The notes under the pieces are model-generated. The model worked only from the letters and a program-made list of their open reading frames with translations. It was not told the origin of the DNA and did not search any database. The position numbers were made by a program, and so were the translations under genes. A DNA stretch of 64,000 bases from Natronoarchaeum mannanilyticum (GTDB taxonomy: Archaea; Halobacteriota; Halobacteria; Halobacteriales; Natronoarchaeaceae): contig NZ_BAAADV010000001.1 of NCBI RefSeq assembly GCF_039522665.1, positions 947,145 to 1,011,144 on the forward strand, read 5' to 3'. Shown piece by piece: positions 18,766 through 26,611 of the stretch; the stretch's first letter is position 1, and every line of letters starts with the position of its first letter.

Positions 18766-19854
18766 TCACCGATGCAGGTACTCGCCGGCCAGCCACGGAA
18801 AGACCTGCTCGCCGAAGTGGACAGCCGCGACGACGACGATCGGGCCGAAGAACAACCCCCACCAGCCGAACGTCAGCGCCCCGAGGAAGTAGCCCAGCAT
18901 CACGAGACCGATGTGGAGCGTGTTGCGTCCGGAGAGGTACGGCCGGATCACGACGTCGGGGATCGTGTCGACGATGACGGCCGAAACCGCCAGGAATGCG
19001 ACCGGGTGCCAGATCGGCGTCGCCGTCGTCACGGCGAGGACGCCGAGGTAGGCGGCGTAGGGCAGGTAGACGATCTTCATGCCGACGACCGGGATGAGTG
19101 TCCCGATCCCGATGAGCGCGCCGAGCAACACCGGCGTCCCGACGACGGCTCTGCGCGGCGCGACCAGGTTGAACGCGAAGTAGATGATCGACGCCTGGAT
19201 CGCCGTGAACACGATGAAGGCGAGGTTGTTGAAAAAGACCGTCTCGAGGTCGTCGTCCACGCTCTCGACGAACGAGACGATCCGCTCGTCGCGATCGACG
19301 GCGTCGACGAACCAGTTCCGGAGCTTGTGGCCGTCTCGGAGCAGGTAAAACAGGAAGATGAGCATCAGGACGACTCTGGTGAGCACGCCGAACAACACTC
19401 CCAGAACGCTCGCGAACCGGGTGAACAGGTCCCGGAGCGCGGCACTGACCGTCGATCCTTGCAAGCGGCCCTGGCCGGTGAGCGCGTCTCTGATCTGCTG
19501 GACCTCGCCCTGCCGGGCGTACTCGATGTACGGCTGGAAGTACGGGCGGAACGCGGAGAGAACGCCGCCAGAGAGGAGTCGATCGACCTCGTTGACCAGC
19601 AGAAATCCGGCGTACCCGATCACCAGCAGCATCGGCACCACAAGCACGAGCAGCGTGAGCGTAACGGCGACGTTCGGGTAGTCCGTGCGCGCCTCGATCC
19701 GCCGGTAGATCGGTCGAACCGCGTAGTAGATGAATATCGCCGAGACGAGCGCGCCGATGTAACTGTACAGCGCGAGGCCGACCAGCGCCGCCAGCGCGAG
19801 GCCGATCACCAGCCAGAGAACTCTTTCGGCGCCGGTGTCGCCGATGACGCCCAT
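18766..19854 (-). CDS. AI-2E family transporter / permease (UPF0118)
   Basis: 362 residues with eight or so membrane helices in the layout of the AI-2E transporter family (PF01594): paired N-terminal helices (LWLVIGLALAALVGLALYSY), a long central soluble stretch rich in acidic residues, and the C-terminal LGALIGIGTLIPVVGMKIVY and GYFLGALTFGWWGLFFGPIV helices. Members export autoinducer-2 or act as sodium/proton antiporters in bacteria; the haloarchaeal role is not established. The C-terminus ends shortly after the last helix. Confidence 0.85.
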   Translation of the reverse strand: MGVIGDTGAERVLWLVIGLALAALVGLALYSYIGALVSAIFIYYAVRPIYRRIEARTDYPNVAVTLTLLVLVVPMLLVIGYAGFLLVNEVDRLLSGGVLSAFRPYFQPYIEYARQGEVQQIRDALTGQGRLQGSTVSAALRDLFTRFASVLGVLFGVLTRVVLMLIFLFYLLRDGHKLRNWFVDAVDRDERIVSFVESVDDDLETVFFNNLAFIVFTAIQASIIYFAFNLVAPRRAVVGTPVLLGALIGIGTLIPVVGMKIVYLPYAAYLGVLAVTTATPIWHPVAFLAVSAVIVDTIPDVVIRPYLSGRNTLHIGLVMLGYFLGALTFGWWGLFFGPIVVVAAVHFGEQVFPWLAGEYLHR

Positions 19855-19989
19855 ACGTCACGTTCGACGACCGACGGGAAAACCGCTGGCCTGATTCGGC
19901 GTCGTGACGCAGGGGCGTCTAGGTTCCGAAGGCGGCCGACAGCAGACGTCGGAGGGGTGTTTTCACGGCGGAGCGCGAAGTACGACGCG

Positions 19990-20220
19990 ATGGTCAGGGC
20001 GTACGCGATGATCGACACCGGGGAGGGCACGTCGCCGGCACTGTGCGAGCGGATCCGAACGTTCGACGGCGTCACCGAGGCCCACGTCGTCGCGGGCGAT
20101 TTCGACATCGTCGTCGAACTCGAAGGAGATCGTCCCTACGACCTCCAGCGGATCCTGACGAGGGAGATACGAGCGCTGGACGGCGTCGGCACGACGCGGA
20201 CGTACGTCGTCCTGGAGTGA
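19990..20220 (+). CDS. Stand-alone RAM (Lrp ligand-binding) domain protein
   Basis: 76 residues made only of the AsnC/Lrp C-terminal domain: MVRAYAMIDTGEGTSPALC, VTEAHVVAGDFDIVVELEGD, then RILTREIRALDGVGTTRTYV. No DNA-binding helix-turn-helix is present. Such RAM-only proteins can bind amino acids or co-assemble with full-length Lrp proteins; which Lrp would be its partner is unknown. The ATG fits the start of the first beta strand. Confidence 0.85.
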   Translation: MVRAYAMIDTGEGTSPALCERIRTFDGVTEAHVVAGDFDIVVELEGDRPYDLQRILTREIRALDGVGTTRTYVVLE

Positions 20221-20304
20221 TCCGCGCCGCCTCGACGGGTGACGACAGCGCCGCGCGTTGTCGCGACGGTGACCTTCAAGAGTGCGGAGCCCATCCGTTC
20301 GGAT

Positions 20305-20658
20305 ATGGAACTGCAGACCGTCGTCGACGATCGCAGCCGACTCGCTCGCATAGTCGCCGCCGGCGCGCTGGCGGTCGCGGCGATCGGCTCGCTCAGAAAC
20401 GGAAAGCGGCTGCGCGGCGCGCTGGCGGGCGCCGGCGCGGTCGTGCTCGGCTACAAGGCGGTCGACAGCGGCGACGAGCTAACCGAACTCGACGTCGACG
20501 CGATCGGCGCGACCGACGAGGAGGAATCGACCGAATCCGAGACGACCGACGAGACGGCGAAGCTCCACTGTGCGGCCTGCGGCGAGCCGATCGTCGTCGG
20601 ACAGGCGCGCGGCCCGAACGCGAACGACGAGATCGTCCACGAAGCCTGCGAGAACTGA
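20305..20658 (+). CDS. Small membrane protein with zinc-knuckle tail
   Basis: 117 residues. Residues about 17-55 contain two hydrophobic stretches (IVAAGALAVAAIGSL and ALAGAGAVVLGYKAV) joined by RNGKRLRG, like DUF2892-type membrane hairpins. An acidic linker follows, then LHCAACGEPIVVGQARGP and VHEACEN, a CxxC...HxxC set able to bind zinc. Function unknown. The ATG at 20305 is preferred over upstream GTG/ACG-type frames because it starts right before the first helix. Confidence 0.65.
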   Translation: MELQTVVDDRSRLARIVAAGALAVAAIGSLRNGKRLRGALAGAGAVVLGYKAVDSGDELTELDVDAIGATDEEESTESETTDETAKLHCAACGEPIVVGQARGPNANDEIVHEACEN

Positions 20659-20667
20659 CCGAGCGAG

Positions 20668-22908
20668 TTAGCCCACCTGGCGCTCTACCTCGGCGTCGGT
20701 GATCTCGAAGCGGGCGCCGCCATCACTTCCGTCGGTCGCGGTGATGTCCCACCCGTGAGCGACCGCGAGCTGTTTCACGCTCGCCAATCCGAACCCGTGG
20801 CTGCCCTCGCGCGTCGAGTACCCCGCCTCGAACACGCGGTTTCGGTCGTCGATAGGAATCCCCGGGCCGTCGTCCTCGACGTAGAACCCGTCCGCGAGCG
20901 CGCCGGCCGTCACCGTCACCTCGGCCCCGGCGTGCTCGAGCGCGTTCGCGAACAGGTTCTCGACCAGTCGCTTGAGCGCCTCGGCGTCGGCGCGGATCGA
21001 GCCGTCGGTCTCGATCCGCAAGGTCGCGTCGCCCGTCTCCAGGGTCTCCCAGACCGACCGCAGACAGTCCCCGAGCCCGACCGCCGTCGGCTCGTCGACG
21101 AGCTCCCCTTTCCGCATCGCGCTCGAGAGGTTGTCGACGAGCTCTTCGAGGCGATCGAGCGCTGCCGTCGCCTGGTCGAGATGGTCCGTGTCGCCCGTTT
21201 CCCGGGCCAGTTGGAGCCGCCCGCGAACCGTGGTCAGCGGCGTCCGGAAGTCGTGGGACAGCACGCCGCCGAAGTGCTCGAACTGCGCCAGCTGCCGGTC
21301 GAGCTGGCGCTCCAGGCGTTTCCGGTCGGTGACGTCCTGCTGGAACCCCACGTAGTTAGTCACGTCGCCGGCGTCGTCCCGGATCGGCGTGATCGACACG
21401 CGGTTCCAGAACTCGGTGCCGTCCTTCCGGTAGTTCCGTAGTTCGACGGTCGTCCCCGCCCCGGCCTCGATGGCGGCGGCCAGTTCGCGGACCGGTTCCG
21501 GTCGGGTCGCCTCGCCCTGCAGAAACCGACAGTTGTGCCCGAGGATCTCCTCCCGCGAGTAGCCGGTCAGCCTGACGAACGCCTCGTTGGCGTAGACGAG
21601 CGGGACGTCATCCGACGGCGGCCCGCTGATCGTTATCCCGACGGGCACCTCGTCGATCGCCCGTTCGAGGAGCCGATCGTCGATACCGTCGTCCGCAGCG
21701 AGGACGTCGCCATCGTCGGCGCCTCGGCGGCGCCGGTCGGTCAGGTCGCGCGTGACTTTCAGGAACCCCTGATGGCAGCCGTTGTCGTCGCAAACGGCGG
21801 TAATCACGACGTTCGCCCAGAACGTCGAGCCGTCCTTGCGGACCCGCCAGCCTTCGTCCTCGACCGATCCCTCTTCGCGCGCGGTCGCCAGGAGCTCCTC
21901 GGGATACCCCTGTTCGGCCTTCGCGTCGGGATAGAACGTCGAGAGGTGTTCGCCGACTATTTCGTCCGCACTGTACCCCTTCAGCCGTTCGGCGCCGCGG
22001 TTCCAGCTGGTGACTCGGCCCTCCGTGTCGAGCGCGAAGATGGCGTACTCCTCGACCGCGTCGACGAACTGCTCGAAGTGTCGACGCTGGCGTTCGAGCG
22101 TCCGCTCCATCGCCTTCGCCTCGCTGACGTCCTGGATGAAACACAGCAGCGTCCCCTCGCTGCAGTACGCGAGCGCGTGACTGACGATTAACTCGGTGCC
22201 GTCCTTTCGGCGGTGGACGCTCTCGCCGGTCCACTTGCCGTCGGCGGGGACCGACGGCAGGATCTCGTCGTACACCTGCTCGACGCCGTCGTCGGGGTAC
22301 AGCACCTTCCAGTGTTCGCCGATCAGCTCCTCGCGGTCGTAGCCGTACGCGTCGGCGTACGCCGGGTTGACGTAGAGGAATTTCCCGTCCTCGTCCAGAA
22401 ACGAGATGCCCTCCCGCGCCGTCTCGATCGCCTGGAATCCCCGCTCGACTTCTCTGGTGGCGCGATGCTGCTCGACGGCGTTGCGGACCCGGTTCGCCAG
22501 CACCGCGTACTGGTCAGTGCCGCCGCCCTTCTGCAGGTAGTCGGTGACGCCCGCCGAGATCGCCTCGCTGGCGATCTCCTCGCTTCCCTTGCCGGTGTAG
22601 AGGATGAAGGGGAGCTCCGGGTGCTCCTCGCGAACGGCGTCGAGAAACTCTAGGCCGTCCGTGCGAGGCAGGTCGTAGTCGCTGACGACGCAGTCGACGT
22701 CGGCGCGCCCGAGCCGCTCGATCCCGTCCACCGCGCTGGTCTCGGTGAGCACCTCCATCGAATCGCTCTCCCGCTCGAGATAGGTCGCAACGAGGTCGGC
22801 GAACCCGGGATCGTCGTCGACGTGGAGGACGGTGAGCGCGTCCGGAGCGGTCAGGCGCTCTATACTGGCCTGAGGCGAGTGATCGGCCGAAAACGACGCC
22901 ATAGCCAA
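20668..22908 (-). CDS. Receiver-PAS-PAS-LOV hybrid histidine kinase (blue-light sensor candidate)
   Basis: 746 residues. In order: an intact receiver (VDDD at 30-33, phosphoacceptor Asp77 in VVSDYDLPRTDG, Lys127), a PAS domain (about 155-265), a second PAS (about 280-390), a LOV-type PAS (about 412-530), a HisKA dimerisation helix with His552 in LSHDFRTPLTTV, and a HATPase domain with GPGIPIDDR and GFGLASVKQLA. The third PAS has GHNCRFLQ with Cys460 plus Asn492, Asn502 and Gln523, the residues and spacings that bind flavin and form the light adduct in phototropin LOV2. No membrane helices, so cytoplasmic. The output partner is unknown. Confidence 0.93.
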   Translation of the reverse strand: MAMASFSADHSPQASIERLTAPDALTVLHVDDDPGFADLVATYLERESDSMEVLTETSAVDGIERLGRADVDCVVSDYDLPRTDGLEFLDAVREEHPELPFILYTGKGSEEIASEAISAGVTDYLQKGGGTDQYAVLANRVRNAVEQHRATREVERGFQAIETAREGISFLDEDGKFLYVNPAYADAYGYDREELIGEHWKVLYPDDGVEQVYDEILPSVPADGKWTGESVHRRKDGTELIVSHALAYCSEGTLLCFIQDVSEAKAMERTLERQRRHFEQFVDAVEEYAIFALDTEGRVTSWNRGAERLKGYSADEIVGEHLSTFYPDAKAEQGYPEELLATAREEGSVEDEGWRVRKDGSTFWANVVITAVCDDNGCHQGFLKVTRDLTDRRRRGADDGDVLAADDGIDDRLLERAIDEVPVGITISGPPSDDVPLVYANEAFVRLTGYSREEILGHNCRFLQGEATRPEPVRELAAAIEAGAGTTVELRNYRKDGTEFWNRVSITPIRDDAGDVTNYVGFQQDVTDRKRLERQLDRQLAQFEHFGGVLSHDFRTPLTTVRGRLQLARETGDTDHLDQATAALDRLEELVDNLSSAMRKGELVDEPTAVGLGDCLRSVWETLETGDATLRIETDGSIRADAEALKRLVENLFANALEHAGAEVTVTAGALADGFYVEDDGPGIPIDDRNRVFEAGYSTREGSHGFGLASVKQLAVAHGWDITATDGSDGGARFEITDAEVERQVG

Positions 22909-23068
22909 TTCCTAGGAACTTCACAATAATAATTATTTATAATGCGTCACGGTTGTGAGGACATGGAAACAAGATCATGACGGCCGTTCGCCGCACGGCG
23001 ACGACACCGCTCGACCCCGCCTCGACCCGGCGATGAAACGCCTCGCTAGGCGGGGGTGCTCAGAGGAG

Positions 23069-23155
23069 TGCCGCCTCCCGGTCACGAGGAGGCGAGCAGA
23101 TGAACTGCTCGCTGAGTTCGCCGCAAAAGTATGCCGCCTCCCGGATTTGAACCGG
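23069..23155 (-). repeat. Two 3'-end remnants of tRNA-Phe (attachment-site scar)
   Basis: The 26 bases at 23130-23155 are identical to 23242-23267, the 3' end of the tRNA-Phe gene plus two flanking bases, in the same orientation. A shorter 13-base match, TGCCGCCTCCCGG, lies at 23069-23081. Duplicated tRNA 3' ends are the usual attachment sites left by tyrosine-recombinase integration. No integrase is visible nearby. The rest of 22909-23068 holds no gene I can support. Confidence 0.7.
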
Positions 23156-23156
23156 A

Positions 23157-23235
23157 GGAAGACTCACTTCGTTCGTCTTCCAGGGCTCAGATCCAGTCGG
23201 CGTCGTTTCTTCGGCTACTCACTTCGTTCGTAGCC
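23157..23235. repeat. Two hairpins with the same 11-base loop and different stems
   Basis: Hairpin one has stem GGAAGAC (23157-23163) / GTCTTCC (23175-23181) and hairpin two has stem GGCTAC (23213-23218) / GTAGCC (23230-23235). Both enclose the identical loop TCACTTCGTTC. Different stems that each pair perfectly around one conserved loop point to a repeat family rather than chance. They lie between the tRNA-Phe gene and its remnant. Confidence 0.7.
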
Positions 23236-23243
23236 TCAGAATA

Positions 23244-23317
23244 TGCCGCCTCCCGGATTTGAACCGGGGACAGCTCGATCTTCAGTCGAGTGCTCTCCCA
23301 GTCTGAGCTAAGGCGGC
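23244..23317 (-). tRNA. tRNA-Phe (anticodon GAA)
   Basis: 74 bases reading GCCGCCTTAGCTCAGACTGG... on the minus strand. The acceptor stem GCCGCCT pairs with AGGCGGC followed by discriminator A. The D arm (GCTC/GAGC), the anticodon arm CTCGA-CTGAAGA-TCGAG with anticodon GAA, and the T arm CCCGG-TTCAAAT-CCGGG all pair fully. There is no intron and no encoded CCA. Partial copies of its 3' end lie downstream. Confidence 0.97.
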
Positions 23318-23454
23318 GCGCCGCGTGGCGTACTCCCTACTCGGTCGATGGGAGAAAAAAGGATTTCGATACGGAGCCGACGCCGTACCGTGGTACGGCG
23401 CCGCATCCGACCCGGCAGTCAGGCTTTTGACGCCAAAGCTCGTCAGCACAGCAC

Positions 23455-23562
23455 ATGGGCGATCCCGCCTGTCATCTCGTGATCTGCGAGGAGTGCGACG
23501 CGACGGCACACAGGCAGGACGACCAGTGCCCCGAGTGCGGCGCGGACCTCGACGAGCAGTAG
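23455..23562 (+). CDS. 35-residue two-knuckle zinc-ribbon microprotein
   Basis: The frame starts MGDPACHLVICEECDATAHR and ends CPECGADLDEQ with a TAG. CEEC and CPEC knuckles ten residues apart form a complete four-cysteine zinc ribbon, and codon use matches the neighbours. Haloarchaea encode many such very short zinc-finger proteins, some involved in regulation. Its stop abuts the 3' end of the convergent Bat-like gene with no spacing. Confidence 0.7.
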   Translation: MGDPACHLVICEECDATAHRQDDQCPECGADLDEQ

Positions 23563-25245
23563 TCAGTCGTCGCCCGCGCCCTCGGGCGCTTCGTCGTCGC
23601 GCGCCTCGTCGAGCAGGACGTCGCCGATCTTGCGCTCGGCGTTGCGGATGTGCTGGGAGAACGTCGCCGGCGCGACGCCGAGCGTCTCGGCGATCTCCTC
23701 GCCGCTGTTCTCGCGGGGCCACTCGAAAAAGCCCGAGAAGTACGCGGCTTCCAGCGCGGTGCGTTGCTTCTCGGTGAGTTCCTCGAACACGCGGCTGCGG
23801 AACTCGCCGGTCGTCACGGCGTCCTGCTCGGTCGTGCGCTGGGCGACGAGTTCGGCGTCGGCGTACCGCTCCCGGACGGCCTCGAGGATCGACCGGACGT
23901 CGGCGTCCGGCGGCAGCTCGACCGTCGCGCGGAACTCGCCGTCCCGGACGGTCCCGGATCGGACGCGGCCGCCGAACGCCGCGACCGTGCTCGTCAGCGG
24001 CGGATCGGACTGGGCGACCTCGAACTGGTGTTCGGTCTCCGTTTCCTCGGCGCCGAGGTGCGAGACGCGCTCGACGCTGTCGACCTGCGCTGCGAGGTCG
24101 CGGACCGCGTCGGGGGGGATCCCCTCGACCGTGAGATACTGGACGTACTCGTCCTCGCCGGCGGGCAGCGTGCGATCGACGCGGATCGAGCAGTCCCGCT
24201 CCTCGGTCGCGGCGACCAGCGGCGACTCGAGTTCGGGAATCCGGAACTCCAGTTCCGTCAGCACGTCGCCCATCAGCGTCTTCTTGCGCTGGACGGCGTT
24301 GAACGCGTGGCCCAGCACGTCGCCGAGGGCGTCGAGAATCTCGCTCTCGCGGCCGCCGAACGCGTTCGTTCGCTCGGAGTAGACGGTCAGCACGCCGTAC
24401 ACAGACCCGCGGTGGGTGATCGGGATCGACGCCGCCGACCGGAAGCCCCGTTCGAGGGTGGTTTCGCGCCACGGCTCGAAGGACTCGGCGGTCGCGATAT
24501 CGCCGACGATCTGGGGCTCGCTGGTGCGAACGGCCGTCCCCGCCGGCCCTTTCCCGGTGTCGGACTCGTCGGCAGTGATCGTCACGTCCTCGAGATATCC
24601 CTCCTCGCCGCCGGCCGAAGCCGACGGCGTGATCGCACGCGTACCCCGATCGACGTCGCCGATCCACGCGAACGCGTAGGAGTCCGACTCGACGAGCCGC
24701 TCGCAGACCCGGCGTTCCATCTCCTCGCGCGTCGGCGTCTCGATCACCGACACCGCGACGTCCTCGAGCACGCGGTGGAGCCGGTTGATCGCCGCGAGCC
24801 GCTCGCGCTGGCGCTCCAGCGCCGTCTCGGTCCGGTGTTTCTCGACGCCGTTTATGACTCGGTTCGCGAGTACGGCCGGCTGTTCCTCGCCCAGCGACAC
24901 CGGGACGTAGTCGGTGACGCCCGCCGAGATCGCCTCGCTGGCGAGCTCCTCGCTGCCCTCGCTCGCGTAGAGGAACACCGGGATCGACGGGTGAGAGTCC
25001 CGGATCGCGTACAGCACGGAGACCCCGTCGGTGTCCGGCAGCGCCTCCGCGCAGACGACGCAGTCGACGTCGCGCTCGCCGACGATCGATCGGGCGCGTT
25101 CGCCGCTGGTCGCCGTCGTCACCGCGAACGCGGGCTGGGCGCCCCGGAGCTCGTCCGCCGTCGACTCGACGTGCTCGGCGGGTCCGACGAGCAACACCCG
25201 CGGCCGCTCGCCGTCGGTGACGGACTGAACCGTGACGGTGTCCAT
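23563..25245 (-). CDS. Bat-like regulator: degenerate receiver, GAF and HTH_10
   Basis: 560 residues. Residues about 15-135 are receiver-like and closely resemble the receiver of the LOV kinase (SEELASEAISAGVTDYVP), but the phosphoacceptor position is Ala66 (VVCAEALPDTDG), the N-terminal acidic pair is absent (LLVGPAEH) and the usual lysine is missing. A GAF domain (about 165-310) and the Bat-associated domain follow, then the C-terminal HTH_10 (LTEKQRTALEAAYFSGFFEWP, LGVAPATFSQHIRNAERKIG) of bacterio-opsin activator proteins. It probably binds DNA in response to a small-molecule or redox signal through GAF; its targets are unknown. Confidence 0.9.
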   Translation of the reverse strand: MDTVTVQSVTDGERPRVLLVGPAEHVESTADELRGAQPAFAVTTATSGERARSIVGERDVDCVVCAEALPDTDGVSVLYAIRDSHPSIPVFLYASEGSEELASEAISAGVTDYVPVSLGEEQPAVLANRVINGVEKHRTETALERQRERLAAINRLHRVLEDVAVSVIETPTREEMERRVCERLVESDSYAFAWIGDVDRGTRAITPSASAGGEEGYLEDVTITADESDTGKGPAGTAVRTSEPQIVGDIATAESFEPWRETTLERGFRSAASIPITHRGSVYGVLTVYSERTNAFGGRESEILDALGDVLGHAFNAVQRKKTLMGDVLTELEFRIPELESPLVAATEERDCSIRVDRTLPAGEDEYVQYLTVEGIPPDAVRDLAAQVDSVERVSHLGAEETETEHQFEVAQSDPPLTSTVAAFGGRVRSGTVRDGEFRATVELPPDADVRSILEAVRERYADAELVAQRTTEQDAVTTGEFRSRVFEELTEKQRTALEAAYFSGFFEWPRENSGEEIAETLGVAPATFSQHIRNAERKIGDVLLDEARDDEAPEGAGDD

Positions 25246-25368
25246 TACGATCCGTTACGAGAACCGAAACAAAAGGCGTTACCTACCACTCGAATTCACC
25301 GAGATTTCTGCATAGTTGCGTGACAGCTTGAGTGTCTGTAACGTCGTCTCGAACGGCGCCGGACCGGC

Positions 25369-26226
25369 TCAGCGATCGATCGCTCGAAGTCCGAGGATCT
25401 CGCGCGCCTGCGCCGGAGTGGCGACCTCCCGGCCGAGCGTCTCGGCGACGCGGACGACCCGCTCGACGAGCTGGGCGTTGCTCTCGGCGAGCTCGCCCCG
25501 CTCGTAGTAGACGTTGTCCTCCAGCCCGACGCGGACGTGCCCGCCCAGCAAGATCCCGAGCGTCGCGAAGGGTAGCTGGTGGCGGCCGAATCCGAGCGTG
25601 TTGAACAGCGCTCCCTCGGGGAGGTCCTCGACGGCGTTCAGCAGGTTTCGGGGGCGCGGCCGCGTCAGCGTCCCGCCGCCGAAGATCAGCGTCGCGTACA
25701 CCGGATCGGCGAGGTCGCGCCGTTCGAGCAGGCCGTGGACCTCGTTGCGGTGGCCGTCGTTGAACACCTCCAGTTCTGGCTTGATGCCCCGCGCCCGCAT
25801 CTCCTCGTGGAGCGCGTCGACCGTCGCCCGCGTGTTCTCGCTGGTCAGGCGGTCGTACCGGTTCAGCGGCCCCATGTCGAGCGACGCCATCTCGGGCGGC
25901 GGATCGGTCCGGAGGGGCTGGTGGCGCTCGGCGGCCGGCGCGCCGGTCCCGCCGGTCGAGTGCTGGATCACCACGTCGTCGGCGTGGCGCCGCACCGCGT
26001 CGTCGATCTCCTGAAAGCGCTCGGCGGCAAAGGAGCGCTCGCCGTTGGGCCGCCGCGCGTGGAGGTGGACGACCGCGGCGCCGGCGTCCTCGGCGGCCGC
26101 GGCGGCCCGGCCGATCTCCTCGGGCGTCTCGGGAAGGTTGGGATTCGCCTCCTTCCCGTGGACGCCGCCGGTCAGCGCCGCGGTGACGATCAGGGGCTCG
26201 CCCGCGAGAAAGTCCTCGTAGCTCAC
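25369..26226 (-). CDS. Beta-keto acid cleavage enzyme (BKACE/Kce family, DUF849)
   Basis: 285 residues. The family condenses a beta-keto acid with acetyl-CoA and splits off acetoacetate. Key segments are LIVTAALTGGVHGKEANPNLP at the N-terminus, the metal-binding HxH in VVHLHARRPNGERSF, VIQHSTGG, and FGGGTLTRPRPRN and GHVRVGLEDNVYYERGELAES near the end. The start is GTG at 26226, overlapping the stop of the upstream small gene by four bases (GTGA), so the two are translated together. The physiological keto acid is not evident; the nearby ring-cleavage genes make 3-oxoadipate one candidate. Confidence 0.88.
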   Translation of the reverse strand: MSYEDFLAGEPLIVTAALTGGVHGKEANPNLPETPEEIGRAAAAAEDAGAAVVHLHARRPNGERSFAAERFQEIDDAVRRHADDVVIQHSTGGTGAPAAERHQPLRTDPPPEMASLDMGPLNRYDRLTSENTRATVDALHEEMRARGIKPELEVFNDGHRNEVHGLLERRDLADPVYATLIFGGGTLTRPRPRNLLNAVEDLPEGALFNTLGFGRHQLPFATLGILLGGHVRVGLEDNVYYERGELAESNAQLVERVVRVAETLGREVATPAQAREILGLRAIDR

Positions 26227-26483
26227 TGGTCGGACACCTCGTTTCCGGTGGTGTCTTCGGTATCTCGTGCGCCGGCCGCATCGGCATCGCCGCCGTCTCC
26301 GACCTCGTCGGCGTGCTCGCGGTAGATCTCGCAGTGCTCGGCGTGCTCGAGGTCGTACCGGTCGTTGCAGATGTCGGCGCGCATCGGCTGGACGAACCGC
26401 TCGACGGCGCCGCAGTACGCGCGAGCCTCGTCGAACTGCAGGTCGCCCGACTCGCGGCGGTACTCCAGAAACGGGCAGGTCAT
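26223..26483 (-). CDS. Four-cysteine small protein coupled to BKACE
   Basis: 86 residues. Residues 1-60 carry four cysteines, MTCPFLEYR, ARAYCGAVERF, RADICNDRYD and AEHCEIYRE, spaced about 20, 15 and 12 apart, which could hold a metal or iron-sulfur cluster. The remaining 26 residues are an acidic disordered tail. I do not recognise the family. The overlap with the BKACE start suggests a dedicated accessory role. Confidence 0.65.
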   Translation of the reverse strand: MTCPFLEYRRESGDLQFDEARAYCGAVERFVQPMRADICNDRYDLEHAEHCEIYREHADEVGDGGDADAAGARDTEDTTGNEVSDQ

Positions 26484-26611
26484 ACCGAACCGTGGTCGTG
26501 TGCGTAGTTAACGATTGGCCGACGTCGCCGTCGGCCGGTGACGTCGGCGTAACCTGGTTGCGCCCCCGTCCGCAAAGCCATACCAACGTGGAGGCCCTAC
26601 GGTGTGGCACT

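Noticed and set aside
18772..20220. 482-codon plus-strand frame covering the AI-2E gene.
   Set aside because: Only its last 76 codons, from ATG 19990, form a real protein (RAM domain). The rest is the shadow of the AI-2E permease.
23130..23155. A second tRNA-Phe gene.
   Set aside because: Only the 3' 24 bases of the tRNA are present, with no anticodon arm; it is a remnant.
23041..23240. CRISPR-like short repeats near the tRNA.
   Set aside because: The repeats are two hairpins and tRNA-end copies of different lengths, without regular spacers or cas genes.
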